DNA of 64,000 nt from Bathynomus jamesi. Lineage: Eukaryota > Arthropoda > Malacostraca > Isopoda > Cirolanidae. Below, piece by piece: positions 41,180-51,932 of this stretch. The stretch covers positions 288,001 to 352,000 of the forward strand of contig JAJOZX010003218.1 in assembly GCA_023014485.1 (NCBI GenBank). Direction: 5' to 3'. The position numbers and the translations under genes are program-made. The notes beneath the pieces were generated by a model. That model was given only the letters and a program-made list of their open reading frames with translations. It made no database searches and was not told the DNA's origin. Numbering within the stretch: the stretch's first letter is position 1; every line of letters begins with the position of its first letter.

Positions 41180-41384
41180 TGTCCGACAGAGTACTGATAC
41201 ATTAAGGTCAACCTCCTTCGGGGGCAGAAGTGAAACAAACTCGTGGCCCCTGAATGAGCCTTCATTTAAGTCAAACTGCATTGATAAAATACTTGAGTTT
41301 TCCATTACAAAGAAATTTGAATATCCACTCAGCAGAAACATGCTCAGATCACCAACAAGAAAGGATTTTACCATGATTTTTAAT
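41180..41384 (+). CDS. ndc80: Kinetochore protein NDC80, exon with start of the CH domain
   Basis: 205 nt between acceptor TTGACCCGTTTCAG and donor AAT|GTTAGT (phase 0 end). Frame: QSTDTLRSTSFGGRSETNS, WPLNEPSFKSNCIDKILEFS, ITKKFEYPLSRNMLRSPTRK, DFTMIFN. This fits NDC80/HEC1 just before and within the calponin-homology head: a P-L-N/D-x-x-F, a helix ending EF(L/S), then S...L..P..KDF..IF. NDC80 forms the microtubule-binding head with NUF2 in the Ndc80 complex at the outer kinetochore. The frame is open and continues in phase into the next exon. Confidence 0.8.
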
Positions 41385-41570
41385 GTTAGTTGTCCTTAAT
41401 GTTTGTTAATATTGGATGCGTGGTTGATAATAATAATAGTGGGACGACAGTTTGGTAATCTTGGTTATTATGCTAGATGATGTAACTATTTGTACTAAAA
41501 ATTAGTTATCAAAACCCATGATTGACTCGGTAAGTGATCTTAGTATCTTTTAATAATTTTTCTCCCCCAG

Positions 41571-41694
41571 TTTATTATATATAGGCAGATCTGCCCTGGC
41601 TATGAACTTTCTACTCGCTTTGAAGAGGAGATTCCAAAAATACTAATAAAGCTGAGGTATCGAATTCAGATGCCTAAGTCTTCATTTTTGAATG
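41571..41694 (+). CDS. ndc80: Kinetochore protein NDC80, CH-domain exon
   Basis: 124 nt between a strong acceptor (TAATAATTTTTCTCCCCCAG) and donor AATG|GTGAGT; starts in phase 0, ends in phase 1. Frame: FIIYRQICPGYELSTRFEEE, IPKILIKLRYRIQMPKSSFL, N. It follows the NDC80 CH-domain pattern F..Y..LCP.YEL...FEEE(V/I)P.I.K.L.Y...(M/I).KSS closely, where the next residues should be G-x-PH-x-WP. That next exon and the coiled coil are not visible downstream in the window; hAT-2 begins 600 bp later. No lesions in this exon, so a living gene is possible. Confidence 0.85.
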
Positions 41695-41699
41695 GTGAG

Positions 41700-42297
41700 T
41701 ATATTTAAGTGCACAAGCTACTCATCAACGTGTATGCAGAAATTATCTATGAACCCACTTCCCATTCTCAATGGGGTGGGCACAATGCTTGAACTCAGAA
41801 TTGGAAACACTCGCATCAGGTACACGCGCAAGGATACCTCGGGATCACTACTGGGAATAAGTTACCACCCGAACTCCAGGGATCCAGTGTTGCATCAAGT
41901 GAAACTGTCTCCATTTACACTCCTCACAAACTGCTTCCATTCATCCACATTTATTATTCACATTTATTAGTTACTTCCTTCCATTTTTTATATTGTCATC
42001 TACTTCTCACACCTACTCTACATACTCACTGTTTTACACCTTTTCTTCAATTCTAATTAAATTTAAACTTTTACAACAGCTAATTAAATTTAGATGAAGG
42101 CTACTCTGCTTGGCACGTAGTGTTTATGTTTAGGGATAGAAGCAGTGATAACCCCTTTTGTGGTAAATGTAGTAGGAGGCCCTGGTTGGATTTGGTTCCA
42201 GTGCACTGGGAGTTCAGATGATACCCTATTGGTAGAGATGGAAAAGCTTGATGGGAACTCGGGACTCAAAACCTCCGAATATACTTATTCAATTTCA
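41700..42297. other. NDC80 downstream intron sequence
   Basis: No coding frame with splice borders. GTGCACTGGGAGTTCAGATG and similar text may be old repeat. Nothing else supported. Confidence 0.4.
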
Positions 42298-44960
42298 GTG
42301 GCGTAACTAGGGTGGGGGCAGGTGGGGCGCGTGCCCTGGGCGCCAAATTTGGGGGGGCGCCATTTTTATGATTAAAAAAAAAAAATTAAGAGTTAAAACA
42401 TGCTCTTTTGGAAATGTACCGGTACCATATCTCTAGCCATCGAATTTCCATGAATTTCAGATTTTTAACTTCATTTAACTTTATTAATTCATTCTATTTT
42501 TATTAGAATTTTACTATGAATTATTAATTTATTCTATTTTTTTGTTTCTTTCTCTAGAAAATTTTACCATGAAGCGAACATTGCCGATACCGAAAAGTCC
42601 GAAAAAGAAGCTGAGTGGAGCAGAAGGCAGGAAGAAAAGAAAAATGCAAGAAGCAGAAGCTAAAAAGTCAAGTGGCTTTATGATGTCATTTCTTGAACAG
42701 CAACAAGCTGGTCCTTCATCAGCATTAACTGCATCAGATATGAGTGTTGACCAACCCACCAGTGTATAAGAAGGAGAATTAAGTGTCTTTCAAGAACCAG
42801 AAGTGTCTTTCAAGAAGCCACAAGATACTAAAACTTTGAGTAGCGAAAAGCAGGAAAAAACAGCACAGCCTATATCAGATGCGATTCAGCATCACGATGT
42901 AGGCTTCTTGGAGTTTGATAAAATATCAAAAAAAGTAATTTTATCAGATGCCCTGAGGACAGAAATGATCACATTGGGTTCGAAGTATTTTCAAAATAGT
43001 GAAGGGCCATTTGTTCCCACACAAACCCGATCAATGAATGAAAGATGGTTTAAAAGAAAGTTGGGAAATGGATGTGGAGAAGAAGTTTGGCGTTCATGGC
43101 TTGTTTATTCTCCAGAGAAGAAAGCAGCTTTTTGCTTTTGTTGTTTGCTATTTTCTCAAATTGACAATCAGTCTTCATTGGAGCAAGAAAATGGGTTCAA
43201 TCATTGGAAAGCACCAGAAAGGCTAAGCACCCATGAAAATGCAAAAAATCATCGATACTGCTTCACCCAGTGGAAGGAAATGGAAAGAAATCTTTTAGAA
43301 AACAGAAGAATCATTGACGTAGAGCTTCAAGCTCAAATTGCAACAGAAAAACAAAAATGGCGAGATGTTCTCCACAGAATTCTCCATTGCCATTGCATAA
43401 AATTTTTAGCAACTCAGAACCTTGCATTGCGTGGTCACAAGGAATCCTTTAGACACGAAGAGGAAAGCAATATTGGAAATTTTCTTGGGTTATTAAAATT
43501 GTTGGCAAGGTTTGATCCTGTCATGAAAGAACATCTCAGTATTGTGGAAAAGCACCCTGGAAGAACATCATATTTATCTCCGTTAGTGCAGAATGAATTT
43601 ATTCAGCTGATGGCTTCTACTGTTCGCCAGAAATTGTTACAGAGCATTCATAAGGCCAAATATTTTGGCCTCATGTTTAATTCTACTCCAGATCAAGCAC
43701 ATCGAGAGCAAATGGCAGAAACAGTTCGTTATGTTGATATTGATTTTCAGGAGAAAACAATTTTTATAAAAGAGTCTTTTCTTGGATTTATCCAATTAAA
43801 ACGAAAGGATGCTGAAAACATTGTGGAAGTGATTTTGCAACAACTGGAAAAAGACAAAATGCCGTTAGAAGACTGTCGATCTCAATGCTATGACAATGCT
43901 GCAGTTATGGCTGGTTATGAAAGTGGTGTTCAACAGATGATTATTGAAAAAAATAGCAAAGCTATTTTTGTAAACTGCGATAATCATTCTCTCAATTTGG
44001 TTGGAGTGCGTGCTGCTAACCATGATGCAGTGATGGTGACTTTTTTTGGTGCAATTCAGTCGCTTTATTCATTCTTTTCACGTTCAACTCTCCGTTGGCA
44101 AAAGCTGAAAGATGCCATACCAATAGTTGTCAAATCTGAATCTGAAACTCGATGGAGTTCCAGATATTATAGTGGAACTCTTGCAAAGCATGGTTGATGA
44201 TCAAAATGAAACTGCTGATACAAGAGGTGATGCAAGGCAGGTGCTGAATCAAATTTTGACTTTTCATTTCTTGGCTTTGCTTGGATTTTGGAACAAAATT
44301 CTTGTTCGGATTGGTCGTGTTCAAAAACGACTCCAAGATCATACCATGAACTTTCATGATGCTGCTTATGATTTAAAAGCCCTTCAAGATTATTTTTTAA
44401 GCAGTCGAGAATCATTGGCCAGTGAATCACTTGAAGCAGGGCTGAAACTGTGTGATGAATGGGATATTCAAGTAGAAAGACGCCCCAGAAAGAAGAAACA
44501 AATGCCTGGTGAAAAAGCCAAGGATGTAGGGTTAACTGCGAAAGAAGAAATGATGAGAATAATGAAAGAAACTATTGATCGTCTCCATAATGAAATGGAA
44601 GAAAGATTTGTCCGTCTCCATGACTTGGATTCAAAATTTGGATTTCTTTTAGATGCTAGAGGATTATTGTAAAATATTAGGGATTTGGAAAATTGCAAGA
44701 AACATGGAGACCCTATGACTCCAAACAACCTAGATGCTCTGTACAAACTGACTGAAAAGCAGCTCCTCACCGAAATTGCCTATTTGAGACTCACCATCAC
44801 ACCAGATATTCGTCAAATGAGACGTGTTAAAGTGAGAGACGGGAAATTCAAAATGGGAAAATTTAGTGTAGATGAACTGAGAAATCCTATTAAGAATGCC
44901 TTACGACCAGAGGACAATGTTACTAGTGATATTGATAGCTTATTGAACAATGTATTGTAA
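42298..44960 (+). mobile_element. hAT transposon (ZMYM/DUF4371 type), copy hAT-2
   Basis: The left end CAGTGGCGTAACTAGGGTGG at 42299 is followed by a G-rich GGGGCGCC block, a typical arthropod hAT end. Transposase reads plus. No right TIR was found by 45300. It lies in or next to the NDC80 gene. Confidence 0.75.
42570..44960 (+). pseudogene. hAT transposase, ZMYM1-like, nearly complete
   Basis: Frame 1 (42570-42767): KRTLPIPKSPKKKLSGAEGR, a basic stretch like a nuclear localisation signal, stop. Frame 2 (42803-44197): WFKRKLGNGCGEEVWRSWLV, YSPEKKAAFCFCCLLFSQ (TTF-type zinc finger), HENAKNHRYC, then DUF4371 with KYFGLMFNSTPDQAHREQM, SQCYDNAAVMAGYESGVQ, VNCDNHSLNLVGVRAANHD and ETRWSSRY. Shift near 44125-44165 into frame 3 (to 44672, TAA), reading on in phase to 44957 (FSVDELRNPIKNALRP). 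The usual hATC block with ERSFS is not found; the C-terminus differs from hAT-1. Four lesions in all, milder decay than hAT-1. Confidence 0.85.
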
Positions 44961-45770
44961 ATATGATGATTTCATGATTTGAATTACATCATAGAACCGA
45001 TATGAATGCCTTGTGTTTCTTCTGTACATGATTTTTTAATAAAATAATACCTTTCTTTTCCATTTTTGCCTATAACCGCTAAACGACGCATCGAATGTCT
45101 CTGATTTGTTCATTTTCAACTTCAGCGACCCTGAAAACATATGAAAAGACAGATTACATATGAGGGGTAGCGGTTTTCTTAAGCATCAAAAAGAGAAAAC
45201 TAGTATTTTTTGGTCCGCCATTTTGAAAACAATCCACTGAACCAGGTCAAAACTTCATTTTAGGTCCAAGAACCAGCCAGATTCGTATTCAGCAGCGAAA
45301 ATGGCCATAGAAACCACTTGTCTTGTTGGCAATTTCCAAAAAAAGTCATTATTCCCCCATCCCTACTTTTACTCCAATCCTACAGGACGTTAATGAGCAA
45401 TCCACAGCAAAATTTGCCCAAATTTCTACACCAAACATATTACTCGCAGCCACAAGAACTCTTATATCAGCCATAATTCCAGCTAATCTCATACTGCACA
45501 TTAGTTTCATACCGTACCTTTTCCCTTTTTGGAAATACCATACTGCTAACTACAACCAATTAACTCGTCAACCAACATTTCACGCAGTTCTTCCACACCT
45601 AGTGTATATATATTTGAAACCCATTTAAAAATAATGCATACTTCAAACTTGAAAACAATGAATCCTCACTCCCACTTGTACCCTTTCGTGCAGCTCTAAT
45701 CCATCGGGTAAGCTTTCCGGACAATTAATAATATTCTCCTGAATACCTTTGGTTAACCTTTGGTTTGCTT
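44961..45770. other. No gene recognised
   Basis: Includes AATAAA-like AAT-rich tail sequence (45035-45060) and a stretch with TTTTGGTCCGCCATTTTGAA (45208). No coding frame could be supported. Confidence 0.45.
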
Positions 45771-45774
45771 CCGC

Positions 45775-46010
45775 CCGAATTGTTCATTCTGACGAAGGTC
45801 AAGCTTTTCACTCCACCTTAGACCTACAGTTTAACGTGGAATCCGAACCACGCCCCACCAGCAGCAGCAGCAGCCCAGCGTCTTAACAACTAGGTCACCC
45901 AAGGTACCCATTTATCTACCAACCACTTTCTTTATTGTGAGGAAGGATTAACAGCTGGGTTTTGCTGCTAACCACTACACCACCGAGGCGCATTCATTGA
46001 AGTGGCAACG
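45775..46010 (-). repeat. tRNA-headed SINE with the same body as the 5S SINEs
   Basis: Reverse complement: GCCTCGGTGGTGTAGTGGTT (tRNA-like head, box A TGGTGTAGTGG), then a middle part, then GTGGTTCGGATTCCACGTTA and CTGTAGGTCT (the shared body), then GCTTGACCTTCGTCAGAATG and a tail with AACC repeats. The last block resembles the LINE-B 3' end (CAGCTTGACCTTCGTGTGAA at 27629), which would fit a SINE moved by LINE-B. Confidence 0.7.
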
Positions 46011-46031
46011 AAACAGCGCATCAGCCACAAC

Positions 46032-46966
46032 CAGGGTTGGTGATTTTTTTTTTTTTTTTTAAATAAAAAAAATCACATATTTGATTTTTTTCTTCATGTT
46101 CAAGATACACTGAAACAAGAAGAAGTCAAAAAAGATCCTTTTCATTCCTATAAGTTCCTGTAGCACTAATAACATGAAGTAATTGAAGCAAACTATTGTA
46201 TTAGCTATTTAAACAGCTAAGTCGTCCTCGAGGTTGGATAAGAAATTACACCTTTGCAATATGCGGAAGGTGCCAGTGTGTGAATATATCTAAGATTTAT
46301 TCTAGGCCTATATAGATCGAATTTATAATTAGGATAAAATGTCAATATCTTCAAAAACAAACAAATATGTTTTTGTTATACATTTAATAAGTTACACTAA
46401 CACTGTATAAAATCAATTTATTTAATTTGAGGCGCAAAAGCTGCAAAATTAGTATTATTCCTTTTCAAAACTTTCAATCAGCATTGGGGGGCTCAATTTA
46501 GAAATATATACTGTATATTTTTTATTTAAGTTTTAACTTCATAATTCTTTGCTTTGGGTCAGCAAATTAAACTATCATGACCAGATGACCTTAAAAGTTT
46601 TCTAGAAATGAAATTTTTGTTTTATATCAAATCAGTGGAATAAATATTGAAATTAATTAGTGATGCTTTATAGAAATACTAAATATGTTCTACGAATGTT
46701 TATTCACTTTAGTCCAGTGACTATTAGGATTTTAACTAATGTTAAAAAAAAAGGTTAACACAGATATCTTATTTTGTCATAATTAATAAAGTTATTAGTA
46801 AATTCTATAACTGTTTTAGTGAAAAATAAACAGCAAAGTTCATTACCATTTTTTATGTATTACCTATCGGCCTATCCTATACTGTTAAAAATTTCATTTG
46901 ATTTAAATCAGTGATCTTTTTAAAAAATCATTTGATTTAAATCATGATTTAAATCAACCAACCCTG
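46032..46966. mobile_element. Non-autonomous hAT element with 8-bp TSD
   Basis: Ends CAGGGTTGGTGATTTTTTT and (reverse complement) CAGGGTTGGTTGATTTAAAT. GCCACAAC occurs at 46024-46031 and 46967-46974, an 8-bp duplication as expected for hAT. The inside is AT-rich without a coding frame. Confidence 0.85.
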
Positions 46967-47075
46967 GCCACAACATTCTTTTTCCCCAGTTTGTATCGCG
47001 TCTCGTAAGTGTAGTAACTCAAATCGTCCAGAGTACGCCATAACTTACTTCAATCATACGCGTATTCGACAAATA

Positions 47076-48319
47076 TACAAGGTGATCCAAAAGTCCCTAT
47101 CTATTTTGCTATCCAAAAAGTCCCTATTTATTTTAAATATATTTCTATTTTATTTAATACAGGCCATAGATGATGATGGATGTACAAGAACGAGTGATGG
47201 TAGTAACACTACGTACCCAAGGGAAGAAGTACAAAGAAATTTCAGAAAAATTCGAAAGATTCCACAAACCAGCACCTACAGACAAAGCAATTCGCGTGCT
47301 GGTCAATAAATTTAAGAGAACACGATCTGTTCATGATGAAGCAAGATCTGGACGTCCAGGTACCTCTCAAGGAAAATGTCGAATTGGTAACAGATGCCTT
47401 TGTAACAAATCCTAGAATGTCAACTCGCGCAGCGTCACGTAGACTGAGCATACCAAAAACGACTGTTCTAAGCATTTTAAAATAAACACTAAAAAAGAAA
47501 AGTTACCATATTCAAGTGCTACATGAGTTATACGAAGAGGATTATCCAAGACGAGCCGCCACGTGCACAGAATTGATTGAAAAAATTCATACCGGAAAAT
47601 TATACTTTATTAAACCACATTCTCTTCAGCAATGAGGCGACATTTCACACATGCGGAAAAGTTTATATACATAATTGTCGTATCTGGGCTTGTGAAAAAC
47701 CAACCAAGTTCTACGAGTGGGATAGAGAGTCTCCTGAAGTTAATTTCTGGTTCGGTATGATAAGCTTTTTTTCTTTGCAGAAGCTACGCTAACAGGGCCA
47801 ATTTATCTTGACATACTTCAGCAGTTTCTTGAACCCCAGCTTCGTTCAGATGGCATTCTCGACACGGTTGTCTTTTAACAAGATGGAGCTCCATGTCACT
47901 AAGCAAGCATCGTTCGGGCGTACCTTCATGAGCTCTTACCAAATCGCTGGATTGGACGTGGTGGGAACAGGCCCTGGGCAGAACGATCTCCGGATTTAAC
48001 ACCATTAGACTCGTTTGCGAGGGGCTGCATAGAGTCTGAGGTTTACAAAACAAGCGTTACAAACCCGTAGGATCTGCGAACCCGCATTGTGGCGGCAGTC
48101 GCTAAAATAACCCAAGAGATGCTTGAGAATGTGTTCCACAATGCAGTAGACAGAGTTGAGATTTGCAGAAACAGTGATGGTGTTCACGTCGAATCTTAGA
48201 CCTAAGCTTCATAAATAAATATACATCTAATTACGTGATTACATTTTTATCCTAAAATGCTATTATTATTATTATTATTATTTTAGCAAAATAGATAGGA
48301 ACTTTTGACCTACCCTGTA
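47076..48319 (+). pseudogene. Tc1/mariner-family element, full span, decayed
   Basis: Ends TACAAGGTGATCCAAAAGTC and (inverse) TACAGGGTAGGTCAAAAGTT, both running to ATAGCAAAATAG. The N-terminal HTH (47170-47415): ERVMVVTLRTQGKKYKEISE, then NKFKRTRSVHDEARSGRPG. Middle: FIPENYTLLNHILFSNEATF, CEKPTKFYEWDRESPEVNFW (47577-47792). Core and C-terminus in other frames: LPNRWIGRGG-like, FAR/WG, then ENVFHNAVDRVEICRNSDGV to HVES and stop (about 47870-48199). At least four frameshifts. The only mariner here that keeps all regions in order, so a reference for the snap-back copies. Confidence 0.8.
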
Positions 48320-48818
48320 CTAACGGACGATGGTCCGTATACACAATGAATTTTTTTGTCCCAGAAGGAACGACTTCAACGTTTTAACACACTAACGCGA
48401 GCCAGTCAATTCTCGCTCTTTCAGAAGAGTACAAAAGGAGTGAGTTGTTGGTTAGATTTAGTCACGGTCAGTCTCTCATCAATGCATAGTTTGCACATTG
48501 AAACATTGAAATTTATTCTCATTTTGTTATAAAACTACTTACAATAATTGTAGATTACATTTTGTCGAATTAACCACAATTATATTTAGAACTTTATCAT
48601 TTTTCGCCGAATAACACCGTTTGTAAATTAGATCAAGTGAAAGTAAAATCCCTCACAGTAAATTTAAACTTCATACTACATTACTGCTCACCCAAACAAG
48701 GTGGGATTAAGCTGATCCACGTTAGAATTAAAGTGGATGAGATCATTATGAGAATAAGTTACTAGATGAATGGATTAGTTTTATTATAGCTGGTTTATTT
48801 GGTGTTAGGAGGAGGAGA
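48320..48818. other. No gene recognised
   Basis: AT-rich, no supported coding frame, repeat array or element end. Confidence 0.45.
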
Positions 48819-49022
48819 AGACCATTCCGCAGTATGTTTTTGTCGTGGATGGGACAGACATACTGGTGCCTATATTTTGGTATTAGGTATTTGGTATTTC
48901 TTTTCTAATAATACCAAAATATTGGGCCATTCCACAGTATTTTGGTATTTGGTATTTCTTTTATAATACCAATATACGTATGTTTGTTCCATCCGCAACA
49001 AAAACATACTGCGGAATGGCCC
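48819..49022. mobile_element. Short MITE with ~44-bp TIRs
   Basis: GACCATTCCGCAGTATGTTT on the left and (inverse) GGCCATTCCGCAGTATGTTT on the right run on into GATGG(A/G)ACA(A/G)ACATAC. The middle is built from TTTTGGTATTTGGTATTTC repeats. ~204 bp, no ORF. Confidence 0.8.
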
Positions 49023-49139
49023 TCGACTGAACTTAGTTGGGAGGGCCATACGTTGTCGTTGTTAGCCTATCTACATTGGGGAGATAACGACATCGTGCCT
49101 TGGCAACTTCGTTTAGTCCATTAGTCAAGTTATTTTTTT

Positions 49140-50590
49140 TAATATATACCCAAACGCCTCTCCCACCGCAGTGAGGTCGCGTCAGTAACAGGCAGGAAGC
49201 CCTCAATCGTTCACATTCACTTCATCAGCTGTCATGACAATAATGCACCTGCCTCAGGATAACATTATCCACAGCCCAGCCCCGCACACTACTCCACGGT
49301 TTACCCACACCACCCTGAGGCGGCACATTGCTAGCCCGTCGCCCCCATATACCACATCGCTCCACTTTTTTCCATCCAGTGGGCATTTTTCACCCTCCCA
49401 GACGTTCAGGCCCCGCTGACCCAAAGCTTCCTTCACCCCATCCTTCCATCTCCTCCTCGGTCTACGCCTCCCCTTTTACCCCTCCGACACGTAAGTCCTC
49501 TTTACCACCCTCTCTTCACTCATCCTCTCTATATGCCTAAACCATTTTAACAACCCCCCTCATCTGCTCTCTCCACAAGACTACTCCGATTCCCACACCT
49601 CTCACATGATCAATCCGCCTCACCCTACAGATCGTCCTCAAGCATTTCATTCCAGTACATTCACCCTTTTCCTTTCCTTCGCATTCGCCACCCATGCCTC
49701 ACATCCATACAACACTGTTCGCACTACTATACCTTCATACATTCCCATCTTCGCACTCATAGACACTGATCTCTCCTTCTAAACACTTCTTAGGGTACCA
49801 AGTACCTTTGCCCCTTCTTCCACCCTGTGACTCACCTCCGCCTCCATAGTCCCATTCCTCGCCACATTCACCACTAAGTACCTGAAACATGTATGGTGAG
49901 GAAATGGAAGAAGTATCAAACTTACACTCAGTCGCTCACGAACCTCCTTTTTACAGCACCACATAACCTTACTCTTAGCTTCCTTCTTTCACACACCCTC
50001 CCGAACTCAGTTACCAGTCTCTGTAACTTCTCTCTCGAGTCCGCCACCAGAGCCGTATCATCTGCATGCAACAACTGATTCACTTCCGAAGAACCTCCCC
50101 CGCAACATACTTCACCCCGGCTCCCCTCCCCATGACCCTTGCATTCACCTCTTTCACCACCTTATCTATAAACACACTAAACAACCATGGAGACATCACA
50201 CAACCCTGCCGTAGACCCACTTTCACTGGAAACCGCTCACCCTTCTCTCTTTCCACACGCACACATGCATCAACAACGACCCATGCACCCCATACAGCTG
50301 CAGCACTTGCCACAATGCCTTTCTGTCAACTCAATCATACGCTTTTTCAAGATCCACGAACGCCACACACACAAATCCCTTTCTTTCTCCAAGTATTTCT
50401 CACACAGCATCTTCAATCCAAACACCTGGTCCACGAACCCTCTACCTCTTCTAAAACCCCCATGCTCCTCCCCCAATCTGTTGCTCCATGCATACCACCA
50501 CCCTTTCAATCACCACTCTCCGATACACTTTACCTGGCACCGCCACCCCTGCCTAGGATATCCGCTGCGGCTTGAGCAGTTCAGAAACAC
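49140..50590 (-). pseudogene. RTE-like LINE (RTE-1), 5' truncated RT
   Basis: Minus strand: EEHGGFRRGRGFVDQVFGLK, ECEKYLEKERDLCV-type block with a broken LEKAYDR motif (50509-50270), GLRQGCVMSPWLFSVFIDKV (50313-50080), then further RT/C-terminal parts in scattered frames to ~49250. The VRQGC.MSPWLFN..ID signature fits RTE/BovB-type elements. The YADD region falls near 50060 in a broken frame. C-rich on the plus strand, unlike the AT-rich surroundings. Confidence 0.7.
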
Positions 50591-51060
50591 AACCTAGTGG
50601 GGAAACTGGGAGAGGAGCGTGTGTTGCTAAAACCTTCCCTGGTTCTCCCTTAATGTGTATACTACATTTGGTGCAGATTACCCAAGCCTTTAAGGGACCC
50701 CGTCCCAGTCTCCCCCACCCCTAGAGGCAGGGACGGACTGGGACTCAAAAGCGGCCCTGGACTTTCACCCACACCAGCCCACACAATACGCGCGCGTGCG
50801 CCCTCCCGCTTCTCCAACACCACCATCACCACCACCCTTAGGGCCACAAAATAGGGAAAATACCGCCACCCAAACTCAATTATTGGACATTTATTTTTAT
50901 TATATTGACACACACACTGTTAATATAGTAGAGCCGCTATTATAGACAACACAGTAAAACAGAAAATGGAGACGCCAGAAATTGGTATAGTCATACACTG
51001 TGTCATTAATTACATGGAAAGCAAAAAGCCTATCTACCAAAGAGAAAAATATGTATTACT

Positions 51061-51327
51061 CTAATATGTCAGCAGTTTTCTCAGCAGCTCACTCCTCTTT
51101 GCAACTCTGTCTATCATCACATCTGTACCCAGGGCCATTAAGATGTCCTTCTCAGTTGCCATCAGCATAAACGCCTCTAGGTGCTCCTGGGAGAGAGTGC
51201 CCCTGAGTCGACTTTTGATGTACTTCAGGGTTGAGAAATTTCTCTCATAGGCCACCTGGGTGATTGACAGGATGAGCAGGAACTTGTACCCAAGGCCTAC
51301 AAAATTTTTTTTTTTTTTCAACACCAC
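51061..51327 (-). pseudogene. hAT-3 transposase, C-terminal dimerisation part
   Basis: Reads GYKFLLILSITQVAYERNFS, TLKYIKSRLRGTLSQEHLEA, FMLMATEKDILMALG. It is the hATC pattern (V..ERSFS.LK.IKS.LR..L...L..L). Tyr-Glu-Arg-Asn replaces the usual C/S-E-R-S. The stretch just before it is a lysine run (T-run 51306-51319). It is the end of the transposase whose middle lies at 56935-57387. Confidence 0.75.
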
Positions 51328-51493
51328 TAGCAGATTTTCTGGCAGTTGTCATCTGACCTTAAAGTAAAGGTGGTTGTTTAGTTGTTTTCCACTTTATTTG
51401 TGTAGACTGTAGAGTAGACCTAGGGAGTGATATAGAGCTAGATCTCGGTGATGAAGTCATTGCTTTCTCCAAATATAGTACTGTATTTCTGAG

Positions 51494-51715
51494 GTGTCCC
51501 TCAAATCAGCAGAGCAGGTGCTACAATTTCTTTTGCAGCACATGATGACCGCGACTTTCCCAAACCTCTACATAGCTCTACGTATTTATTTATGCTTGTT
51601 GGGTACTAATTCCGAAGGAGAGAGATCATTTTCGACTCTACAGAGAGAGTCAAGATTTGTTATCGATCAACCCTGGGACAATCTCGCTTCATTCGTCAGC
51701 CAGACTCTGTACTGA
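51494..51715 (+). pseudogene. Second hAT C-terminal fragment (hAT-4)
   Basis: Plus frame: FPNLYIALRIYLCLLGTNSE, GERSFSTLQR, then SRFVIDQPWDNLASF. The ERSFS motif shows another hATC domain, in the opposite direction from hAT-3, so a separate element. It directly precedes the CR1-3 5' region. Confidence 0.65.
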
Positions 51716-51932
51716 ACGGACGCATTTCCTGAGCTCTCTGATTTTGCATTTACTTTTATATATTGCTGAGAATTTTACTTTTGAATAGTTTTGAATTTTA
51801 TATACTTGCGTTTAAATTTACGTTGTTATAGTTAAGTAATTGAATTAGTGGTTTTTAGCGATTTAGAAGTTTTCATAGCGTGCCGGCTTAATTTAACTTA
51901 TACCTGTGACGGTTTAAATTTTTAACTCCGCG

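Noticed and set aside
45323..45628. 101-codon plus frame
   Set aside because: No motif, no start context and no neighbour evidence.
48942..49124. Hydrophobic 60-codon frame
   Set aside because: It begins inside a MITE and runs into unrelated sequence.
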